Below the pieces are notes generated by a model, which saw nothing but the letters and a program-made list of their open reading frames with translations, had not been told where the DNA came from and made no database searches. DNA of 64,000 nucleotides from Erinaceus europaeus (lineage: Eukaryota > Chordata > Mammalia > Eulipotyphla > Erinaceidae), in contig NC_080162.1 of the NCBI RefSeq assembly GCF_950295315.1, forward strand, positions 74,469,843-74,533,842, given 5' to 3'. Of the stretch, positions 56,046 through 64,000 are shown one piece after another. The stretch's first letter is position 1, and each line of letters starts with the position of its first letter. A program made the position numbers and the translations under genes.

Positions 56046-56499
56046 GTGAAAAAGAAAATAAACCATGAACTGGCCTGTACTCAAAAACTTCATGAAAGCC
56101 TAAAGAACTGTTCCAGATTAAAGGAAATCAGAGAAATATGAAACTAAATATAATACATGATCCTGAGGTATTTTTTATTTGTTTGTTTGTTTTGCTAAAA
56201 AAAAAAAAGACTCCTTTAGGATAGTTATGAAAAGTCTAAATCAAGTCTGAAGATGTCCACTCTCTGGTGGAATTGTGTTAGTGTTAATGTTATTAGTTTT
56301 ACAATTGCACAGTAGAAGTTTATATAAGGAAATGTTAACATTCAGGAAAATTGAATGAAGTCTCTATGGGAATTCTTGTTCCCATTCTGCATAATTTCTA
56401 TAAGTTTAAAGTTATGTGGAGACTAGCAGCATGCCTCTCACTCAGTAGAAGTGAGAGTGGTTAAAGTATTTTCATTAATGAGCATTTTAAAAGTGCCAG

Positions 56500-56650
56500 A
56501 AGATCTCATCTGACCCCACAAAGAACTGTCCTTACACCCATTTTGCAGAGAATTCTGACATCAGTCATAGGAAATGACTTGCCAGGATCTCATAGCCTGT
56601 GAACTACGTGTCAGAACTGGACTATAAACTTAAGTCTGTTTGACTCCTCA
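56500..56650 (-). repeat. probable MIR element, minus
   Basis: CACCCATTTTGCAGAGAATTCTG, then AATGACTTGCCAGGATCTCATAGC and AACTGGACT, is the reversed MIR consensus. Confidence 0.65.
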
Positions 56651-56654
56651 CTCC

Positions 56655-57260
56655 CAGAAATCATTGCTATCTTCACTGAGTCAAGTTGCAATGTCTTTAC
56701 ACAACATCTGAGACTGTACAAAGAAAGCCTAATTTCTTTGCTCTCTAAAACAACAGAGGGGAGAGAGGTCAGAGTGCAAAATTAAATTTAGTTCAACCCA
56801 GTTTAAAACTTGGTTTCATTCAATAATTTAAGTAATCTCTTGAGAATTTTGGGTTTTGAGAGAGTTGGTCTCTGGTATAATTGCTCCATCTATCAGATTC
56901 CTCCTCTTCCCCCTCCCCCCTTCCTTCTCTTCCCAAATGTGATAGCTGGGTAAAGATGAGGAGATTCAGAACCTGAAACTGAGAACATCCATCTCAATAC
57001 AGACTAGTTGTTAGTGAACTGATCTGGCCTTCCACAGACTCACTGAGACCTTATAGTGACTCCACCTATGCCTCACAACAGCTCTCCATCTCTCTGTGCT
57101 TCTGTTACCCTCTTCACTAGACTTGAGAGGCCAGGCCTACCTTGCCCTCACTATGCCGGGTTCTAAATGGGCCCATCAAGTTTCAGTTCAATGTCTAGAC
57201 CACCCAAGATACAGGAGCAATACAGACTCAGGACTAATAATCGGTCTTTGTTATTAAAAT
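56655..57260. other. unassigned intergenic DNA
   Basis: No gene, RNA or clear repeat is recognised. Confidence 0.35.
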
Positions 57261-57274
57261 AATTCAATGCTGGA

Positions 57275-57396
57275 CCTAGGAAGGTGGTTTTCTCCATAAC
57301 AGAACACATATGTTGTATAATGTCCTAGGTTCAGTCCCTGCCATTGCATATTACAGAGAGTGCTCTACTGGTTCTCTCTCACATACATTCAAAATT

Positions 57397-57437
<41 letters not shown>

Positions 57438-57660
57438 AATGACAGGGAAATAGCTCACCAAGCAGGGGAGCTATTTGCCTTGCCATGTGTACTGCCTAGG
57501 CTCAAACTTTGGCTTCACATGGAATGTGTAGGTACTGGAAGAAGCTCCAGTGCTGTGAAGTCTCTCTCTTTGAATGAAAAACATCCTAGGTGTAGTGAAA
57601 TCACTGTTAAGTAAGATGCAGGATAATAATAATAATAGTAGTAATAATAATAATAATTTT
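57275..57660 (+). repeat. old SINEs with (GAT)n and (AAT)n microsatellites
   Basis: A SINE remnant (GGTTCAGTCCCTGCCATTGCA) leads to 13 GAT-type units (57397-57437), then a second remnant and (AAT)n at 57625-57656. A poly-Asp frame through the GAT run is a period artefact. Confidence 0.65.
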
Positions 57661-57669
57661 AAAATAAAA

Positions 57670-58480
57670 CCAAAAATTTGAATAATTCAATGCTTTCAAG
57701 CTGGTTACCTGCTGTTTATGACTGTCAGGAGCCCCCTCTTGACCCCAGCTACCTCAGGCATATCCCCAGATCCCTCTCCTGCCATAAACTAAAAGGTTAA
57801 TACTTGGCACAGCAAGTAGTCTCCAAGACTACTCCAGCCCCAGGTGGCTCCTTTCTTAGCCTGGCCATGGCAAATCCATCCTTTTACTCTAAGACACCCT
57901 GAACTTGTCCAGAAAGTCTCAAGAGACAGTGAGAAAGTGTCTCTCTGCCCTTGGCATTCCCCTCAGTTTAGCCAACACACTTGTCACTTTTCTGCACTCA
58001 AACTGAGGGACAAGGTGGCCAACAATGAGGCTCTCCCCACTACCCTTCCTCTTCCTCTCCATCTGAGCTACTATAAAGAGGCTAGAGGACCAAATACGTT
58101 CTTTCTCAGCTCTCTCACGTCAGGAGCAGCCATGTGACATTTCTGGCCCCTGAGAAATAAGCAGAAGTCTGCTGAGGAGGATTCCAGGGAGTGTTTGCTT
58201 TCTTGGTGAAAGTGAGAAACTAGCCTGTGCCGGCTCTTCTCCTTCCCTTCCTGTCTTAAACAATGACAAGAGGCCTGCAGCTTAGGTATGTGACTGAGAT
58301 CCCATGGATGCTTGCCCTGACACAGTTGCTGCCACTTCCAGATTTTTTTTTCATGAAAGAAGAATAATTTCCTGCAAGTTTAGTTTTTCCATCCAAACAA
58401 AATCCTGATGCAGGGTAGTTAAAATGAAGCCTGTCTGCCTATCTCCCCATTCTGTGTTTTCTTCCCAGCTATCCCACTCT
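57670..58480. other. single-copy region with a promoter-like CTATAAAGAG
   Basis: A TATA-type box at about 58071-58080 is followed by CTTTCTCAGCTCTCTCACG and then ATG TGA (58132-58137), so no protein starts there. It could be the promoter of a noncoding or decayed gene, or chance. No signal-peptide exon is visible. Confidence 0.25.
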
Positions 58481-58499
58481 CTATTTACATGACAACTTT

Positions 58500-58635
58500 G
58501 CTTTCATAATTTTTTTAAACCAGAGCACTGCTCAGTTCTGGATTATGGTGGTGTGGGGCATTGAATTTGGGAATTTGGAGCCTTAGACATGAAAGTCTTT
58601 TGCCTAGCCATTATGCTATCTCCTCCACCCCTTTC
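58500..58635 (-). repeat. SINE of the 'TTATGCAAAAG' type, minus
   Basis: Plus strand AGCACTGCTCAGTTCTGGATTATGGTGG, then GAGCCTTAGACATGAAAGTC. Confidence 0.7.
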
Positions 58636-58879
58636 ATAAAATCTTGATAGTCCTTTTCACCTAGACAGTCTCTTACAAATGTTAAAACATGTTAAAAGAT
58701 AAATGTTAAAACAAAAGATAGAAAAGCCCTTTCATTCTCAACAAATCTATCATCTAAGCCAAATATACCATTTCACTGTAAGTGCCAGAAACACATGATT
58801 TATTCTTGTTGTCATTCACTAATTATTATTAGTGCAAGATTATAGCTGTTAGCTCATTACTAACTATATCCCTTCTTTC

Positions 58880-58985
58880 TGCATTCTTTCTATAAAGTCC
58901 TAATCTGCTACAACCATCTTACAGGTGAGGAGACTGAGGAGGCTTATAGAGGTTAAGTATTTTTTCCAGAGCTGAACAGAGAAAA
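58880..58985 (-). repeat. probable MIR element, minus
   Basis: TCTTACAGGTGAGGAGACTGAGGAGGCTTATAGAGGTTAAG is the reversed MIR core. Confidence 0.6.
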
Positions 58986-59022
58986 ATGATATAGGCAGAA
59001 TGTTGTATGCTTTACATTGGGT

Positions 59023-59344
59023 TGTTCTAGCTCTCCCCCGGCAAGAAAATTGGATCAGTCCTGCTAATTTCGCGGGCCGCTTGGCCCCGCCCCAAGGAAC
59101 CCCGAGAGGGTTCCAGAGTTCCAGAGTTGGAGAGTTGGAGAGTTGCAGAGTTCGAGAGTGCTTGGTGCCGCTGTGGGGGGAAAGAGGCAGCAGAGTCCTG
59201 TTTGGTGATTAGTTTGGTTTAGTTTATGAATCGTTGTTCCTGAATAAAGAAATACAGCTTCCCTGCCCAGCCGTATGTCTTTGGTGGTCTCTGTTACCCG
59301 CCCATGAAGCTAGCCCGGCCAGCTAGAGCATCCGAATTTTAACA
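59023..59344 (+). mobile_element. solitary ERV LTR next to DEFB124, plus
   Basis: TGTTCTAGCTC start, CCGCCCCAAGG GC-rich U3, AATAAA at 59243-59248, and GCTAGCCCGGCCAGC to TTTTAACA end. The R-U5 part resembles the LTRs at 25.1-28.2 kb. U3 holds a small minisatellite of AGAGTTCC/AGAGTTGG units (59110-59157). No internal DNA, so a solo LTR. It ends about 170 bases beyond the DEFB124 polyadenylation signal, on the opposite strand. Confidence 0.8.
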
Positions 59345-59513
59345 ACAGCAGAACAGGAACCATTTATAATGGTCATCACATCCACCCTCCCCAGAGAACC
59401 TCATCTCCCTCTACCATTCTTCTCTCCCACACCTAAGACTTCCCCTGCCACTGGCCCCTAGGGTTGGGAGGACAATGAATAAGCAGCAAGACGATACAAC
59501 AGGCAGCATGTAC

Positions 59514-59519
59514 TTTATT
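59514..59519 (-). other. DEFB124: polyadenylation signal of DEFB124
   Basis: AATAAA on the minus strand, 30 bases after the stop codon. Confidence 0.8.
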
Positions 59520-59549
59520 GGACAGGCAAAGTGCCAGCTCCGGAACCAG

Positions 59550-59707
59550 CTACACATGTTCAGGCTTTGGGGGTGGCTGAGGCTTGATTCCATAGGGGAG
59601 ACAGCACAGGGAGGCGTCTGGGCACAGGTGCATGAAGGCTTCTTGCCTCGTGCAGTAAGTACGGCAAGCCCCTTGGCCCCTCCAGCACCGTTTGAATTCA
59701 CATTTCC
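59550..59707 (-). CDS. DEFB124: beta-defensin 124, exon 2 (mature peptide) with an extra cysteine
   Basis: After acceptor CTCCTTTATACAG, GG completes the split Gly codon and the exon reads KCEFKRCWRGQGACRTYC, then TRQEAFMHLCPDASLCCL, ending PPPKPEHV before TAG at 59550-59552. The six framework cysteines keep C-x6-C-x3-C-x9-C-x5-CC. A seventh lies five residues before the first; the human protein has Ser there as I recall. With a standard 58-base exon 1 the product would be 71 residues, the human length. EFKRCW.GQGAC.TYCTRQE and the Pro-rich tail identify DEFB124. Exon 1 is not found between 59708 and 64000, so it probably lies beyond the right edge. Confidence 0.94.
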
Positions 59708-59719
59708 CTGTATAAAGGA

Positions 59720-60775
59720 GTATTACAGAACAGTTATTAGTGTCCATGGTCAGAGACTGAACTATAGATCAAGGTCAGGCCGCAGGTTAGATCACAGGAC
59801 CCAGGTTAGATTAGAAGTCACAGGATAGCTGCCTGGTAATTTGTTAGATGGTTAATCATAATAAGATGGTCCACAGATCACAAGTTAGGTCACAGGATTT
59901 GAGCACTGAGCACATTCATTTCCCTCCCCTTCCCTTTCCACAAATCAAGGGTTAGACTAGGGGTAGCAAATTAGACCACTAGTCATGGATGATGAGGCTA
60001 ATTAAAATTTATACCCCATATCTCTGCTAAACTTAACTTGTTCCAGGCTAAGCCACAAGTTAGACCACTCACTGGTTACAAATTAAGAGATTCATTTCCT
60101 ACACTGCTTAGCCCATATCCCCAGGTACACAATCAACACTCATCATAGTAACACTATTGGAATAGGGTTGGTCATGTTACTACCCCTGTTATGTAGATAA
60201 AAATCCAAGGCACAGAAAGGATAAAAACTTTATCCAAGCTAACAGTCATTAAGGAGCAGAGCCAGAGTTCAAACCCAGGAAATCAGGTTCCAGAGTCTCA
60301 CAAGTCACTTTTATGTAAACTGCTTCACACACAGAGAGACTGATTCAATGTCATAATTTGGTGAAGGGATTTCCAGCCAGAGCCCAAGGGAAAAGTAAGG
60401 CTCTGAGGGACTAAGTCCTGTACCTACTCCAAGGGAGGAGAGCATAAGGTGAAACATTTTCATTTACTCCTTCAGTAAACATGGCAGCACAATGAATAAG
60501 ATGGCATAACCCTCACTCTCAAAGAGATTCCAGAAGGGAGGGAAGTTAAGAGTTGATTCAACAGGTATACTAAATAGGATTTATGATGAATGTTCTGGAG
60601 GACATAATTAGGACATTGTGATGGCCAATGACAGCAGGTATGAGAGAGTAAAGAGAGACCACCACTGAGACAGGTCTCAGTTACAGTATTTCTAGAATAT
60701 GATCCAGAACTCAGAAGGGACTGGTATAAGAAGTAAAAAGACTTCCCTACCCCTCTCTGGATTAAAAAAAGATCC
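59720..60775. other. DEFB124 intron sequence with MIR remnants
   Basis: No exon is found. A reversed MIR is likely at 60170-60310 (CAAGGCACAGAAAGGATAAA, GAGCAGAGCCAGAGTTCAAACCC). The rest looks single-copy. Confidence 0.4.
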
Positions 60776-61035
60776 TGGTGCTAGGGTAACACTTCACCTG
60801 GTAAAGCACATACTTCACTGAGCACAGAGCAGTGATCCAAGACCCCAATCCCCACAATACATAGGAGCACCAGGAATGACACAAAGAAAAGCTCCAAGAA
60901 CAGGTGTTTCTCCTTTTCTTCATTTTTTCTCTCACTCCCCTCTCTGCCCAAAATCAAAGCAGGGAGGAAAGAGTTGACCAGAAAAAGGGGAATTACACAG
61001 GTGTAAGACCCCAGCAAGCATAAATAAATAAATAA
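60776..61035 (+). repeat. old SINE, plus
   Basis: GGTGCTAGGGTAACACTTCACC, TGATCCAAGACCCCAATCCCC, ending in (AAAT)n at 61021-61036. Confidence 0.55.
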
Positions 61036-62206
61036 ATCCCAGAGGCAGAACTATGGAGCAGCACTAGCTGTGTTTCTCTCCTCTCCTCTCCTGGATCAAC
61101 TAGGAATAACAAAGGAGAACATCTGGGAACACAACAAGACAGGACTAGAATGACTTCAGGAACCCACCAAATCACTGGTGAGTGCAAACACATGTGGCTC
61201 TCGAACAGAGAGAAGCCTAGGGAGAGATTAAGTGGCTGGTAACAGCCTGGCAGTTTACCAGTTGAGACACCACCTCTAGTCTGCTTCACCAGCAAAAAGA
61301 CAGCTGAAGGTAGTAAAGGTCTCCCCTAAGACTCACCAAATGCAAACTGTGAGTCTCCATTGCTACTGTCCTCAGCAGCTGCAGCAGCAGGGGGGAGGCC
61401 CTGTGCTGATACCAGGGGACAGAGAACTAACCAGGAAACTCAGGAGAAGACCTATACCTGGGGGGGGGGGGTAGCGGTAGCACTGCGAGAGTCTCTTTGC
61501 ATAACCACTGGATTATCTCTGCCACACCCTGCTTTATCTCTTGGTCAGGAGTCAGTGATTAAGCTAAGAAGCCTACTTATAGTTTAAAAGCCCTCAGGTT
61601 CCCATAGCCTACAGGAAAGAAAAAGAACAAAAGAGGATTTAAGCAATGGAGCTCCAACTCAGGGATTAAAATACTATTGAAACAACTGTCAATTTCCACA
61701 ACTGTGAACCCTTTAATTACCTTACTTAGACACAAGTCAATCCAGGCAAGAGTGGTCAGTAATTTGAAAAGTACTGAGAAAGGGACCTCATAAAATACTA
61801 TATAGAATGGTTAAACCAACAAGAAGAAATATTGGAGAAATGAACCAGGACAAGAGTCCAACTAAAAGCCCCCTAAAGGTTGAAGCACAAAATAATGGAG
61901 TCAACATCCAAACACAGGAGTGAGTAAAGAGTTTGAAAGAATTGTCATCAGAAATGCAGAAACAACAAATTAGACCCTGGAAGAAAACACTAATTATCTC
62001 AAGGTTATTAGAGAGCAAATAGCTGAGCTAAAAACACAACTAGCTGAACAAGCTAAAACAGTATCAGAACAGGGTAACAAAATAGATGAACTCCAGAAAA
62101 CAGTAGAGGGAAGAGAGACTAGAATAAATGAGGCTGACGACAGAATTAGCAAGATCAAGGATGAATTAGAGACAACTAAAAAAGAAGTAAGAGATCTCAA
62201 TAAATA
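61036..62206 (+). mobile_element. LINE-1 5' fragment (5' UTR and part of ORF1), plus
   Basis: CCCAGAGGCAGAACTATGGAG starts a 5' UTR colinear with the reverse of 8594-9232. A degraded ORF1 follows from about 61808, and the coiled-coil region runs to 62206 (AAAAAAGAAGTAAGAGATCTC). The element stops there, so its 3' part is missing. The ORF1 part has an in-frame stop near 61920 and no coding potential. Confidence 0.85.
61808..62206 (+). pseudogene. LINE-1 ORF1 N-terminal fragment, degraded
   Basis: From ATG at 61808 it reads MVKPTRRN and DKSPTKSP, resembling MVKTTRKN and NKSPAKSL of the minus-strand LINE-1. It hits a stop after about 38 codons; later coiled-coil sequence is recognisable. Confidence 0.8.
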
Positions 62207-62389
62207 AATCCCCCAAGGAATCCTCAAATGACACCTTGGATTTATTCAAGGGTGTTATTCAGCCCTGTCAACTAACAACCTGCCAAGCTACAGAAACTTA
62301 GAGTGAAATACAACTAACTTCAAAATCTCTATGTGGCAAAGAGTGTGAGAAGTATAATTCGTTGCAAGATGGTATGAATCAAGCTCAAA

Positions 62390-62560
62390 CCAACTGGGTC
62401 CAAGTCCCACTTCTGTCATTTCTCAGCAGAGTCATCTAGACCTCAGACTCTTCACCTGTATAACCATCTTGCAGAAGGCAATTGTAAAAGACTCAATTAA
62501 TTAGGCATAGTGCCTGGTCCAAAGTAAATACTCAATAAATGAAAGGTGAAATATTCAGAA
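62390..62560 (+). repeat. probable MIR element, plus
   Basis: GGTCCAAGTCCCACTTCTGTCA, then CTCTTCACCTGTATAACCATC, GCATAGTGCCTGGTCC and AATACTCAATAAATG, matches MIR. Confidence 0.65.
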
Positions 62561-62779
62561 TAACAGAGTAGAGATCTGGGACAAGCAGGGTTCATTCTAG
62601 GCCAAGCTTCTTGTTTCCCAGGTTAAGAGGGAGAGGGATTTTCCCCATTCTTCCAGACCAGTAAGTGGTGAGTCTGGTCCCAGAATCAAAGACGCTGAGT
62701 CCCAGGTGAAGGTGGTTCCTGTAACTCCTCTTAACACATCATCACAACTTTACCTTCTAATAACCCTGAAATACAGAAG

Positions 62780-63045
62780 TTTGCCATTTCTCCTACATGA
62801 TCTGCTGTCTTCCTTTCAGATCTTTGGCTTCACCTTCCTCCTGACTCTTCCCCACACACATACTCCAGCAACACTGGCCCCTCACTGCTTCTCTGATATA
62901 TCAGTTACCCAGCTGGCTCTTCCTGCCTGGCTACCTCTGCCTGCAATGATCTTCCTTGTGGTCACACTGTATTCAGATCTCAACTCAATCTACCTTATAC
63001 AAATGAATCAGACATTTAAGACTCACTTCAAAGTAGCTCACTAAG
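62780..63045 (+). repeat. probable L2 LINE fragment, plus
   Basis: CTTCCTGCCTGGCTACCTCTGCC, then GATCTTCCTTGTGG and ATTTAAGACTCACTTC, resembles L2. Confidence 0.5.
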
Positions 63046-63194
63046 GAGAAAGGAATAGGTAAATAAAAATAATTTTTAAAAAAACAGGATTGATGCAAAG
63101 GTAATGATTGTTGGGATTGGGTAATAAATACATAGGGAGGTTATATTATCTATATTTAAAGACTTCTAAAATAAAAAATGTTGCTTTTTAAATT

Positions 63195-63480
63195 GCACAT
63201 CATTGGAGAGGTGGATAACTCAACTTGGAGTTTAAGTATTTTGCCATTCAAGGAAGCTCAGGTCTGAGCCCCTAATGCCACATGGAAGGACCACAGATGA
63301 CAGACACCAGGGGAAGCTCCATGGTATCATGCCTCTTTCTGCCTCTCTCTCCCTCTCTGTCTTTCTCTATTTAAAATTAAAAGGTAAGAAAAAAATCTAC
63401 CAGCAGCAGTGGTATAGTGTTCTCCTGAGATCCCAGGAGAACAACAACAAAAAGTTAAAGTAATAAAATAAAAGCTTACA
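63195..63480 (+). repeat. old SINE remnants
   Basis: Decayed SINE-like segment (GGAGAGGTGGATAACTCAAC, CT-rich CTCTCTCCCTCTCTG tail) and an A-rich stretch. Confidence 0.4.
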
Positions 63481-63689
63481 TCATTTGTTTTCTTTTTTGC
63501 ATAATTTTCCATTTTTCCATAGTAACAATTTTTTTAATTTGTCTTGTCTCTTATACTAACCTCTCTGCTTTCGTGCCCTCTGAAAAATTTCTGAATCAAA
63601 AGCTTAAAACAGAAAACAAATGGCGATCTTTTCTGACCACCCTCACATGCACATGCCACACTAACCTTTTCCCTGCTATTCTTTCTTTA

Positions 63690-63960
63690 GCTCTCATCTC
63701 CACCTGACATATCAGATCATGTTAATTTCTGTCACCAGTGATTGAAATGTCAGCTCCATGACAGCAAGAACCTTGGTTCCTTCCTCTCCTCTATCCCAAG
63801 CAATTGTACTACTGCCTGATACATAGTAAATATTTTTCACATAATTGTTTATTGAGTGACTCCCACTTTAAAGATCTGGAAACTGAGGTTTAGACCAACT
63901 TAGCAGCTTGCTCTAAGCTTCCCAGAAAACCAGAATGGAGTCAGAATTTAAGTGCTCCTC
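63690..63960. repeat. probable MIR/L2-type ancient repeat
   Basis: CAGCTCCATGACAGCAAGAACCTTG, GCCTGATACATAGTAAATATT and GGAAACTGAGGTTTAGA are phrases typical of these ancient repeats. No gene is seen up to the window end. Confidence 0.5.
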
Positions 63961-64000
63961 TATCCAACAGGACCTGAGAACTTATATCTCATTTCTTTTT

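Noticed and set aside
57360..57614. 84-codon ORF with 13 aspartates
   Set aside because: Poly-Asp is the (GAT)n microsatellite; flanks are SINE remnants.
1..64000. CRISPR arrays, riboswitches, bacterial promoters or operons
   Set aside because: The sequence is clearly mammalian; repeats are microsatellites and retroelements without regular spacer structure.

Overview
The window is mammalian chromosomal DNA: two-exon genes with GT-AG introns, about half or more of the sequence made of LINE-1 pieces, tRNA-derived SINEs, LTRs and microsatellites, and no operon-like gene packing. The most abundant short repeat has a tRNA-like head with a B box close to GGTTCGAACCC, followed by a pyrimidine stretch and an (AAC/AAT)-rich tail ending in (AAAT)n. 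It resembles the SINEs described from hedgehogs (Erinaceidae), so an insectivore of the Erinaceus type is the best guess. That is an inference from repeat type, not a search result.

The only host protein-coding genes I can support are four beta-defensins, in the order and orientation of the human 20q11 cluster. DEFB121 (minus) has exon 2 at 15244-15389 and exon 1 at 16313-16370. DEFB122 (minus) has exon 2 at 22572-22705 and exon 1 at 32054-32111. DEFB123 (plus) has exon 1 at 36422-36479 and exon 2 at 45279-45424. DEFB124 (minus) has exon 2 at 59550-59707, and its exon 1 is not found and probably lies past the right edge. In the three complete genes, exon 1 codes a hydrophobic signal peptide and ends in phase 1, and exon 2 carries the complete C-x6-C-x3-C-x9-C-x5-CC framework. 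DEFB122 is annotated as a pseudogene in human but has an intact reading frame here. DEFB122 and DEFB123 are head to head, with start codons about 4.3 kb apart.

Layout: 1-9.2 kb is mostly minus-strand LINE-1, including a nearly full-length element (3546-9232) with one frameshift in ORF2 and a broken ORF1. 9.2-15 kb is SINE-rich intergenic DNA. 15.1-16.4 kb is DEFB121. 17.9-21.4 kb holds a SINE split by a class I LTR, then a long retroelement with an internally inverted 5' part. 22.5-32.1 kb is DEFB122, whose intron carries a 3-kb endogenous-retrovirus composite ending in an inverted-LTR palindrome. 36.4-45.5 kb is DEFB123. 46.8-51.5 kb has a young LINE-1 insertion and an old LINE-1 full of nested SINEs. 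52.9-56 kb is a retroelement interrupted by an LTR and a SINE. 59.0-59.7 kb has a solitary LTR and DEFB124 exon 2. 61.0-62.2 kb is a LINE-1 5' fragment.

The defensins are secreted cationic peptides. In other mammals this cluster is expressed mainly in the male reproductive tract; that is general knowledge and not visible here. Everything else is transposon history.
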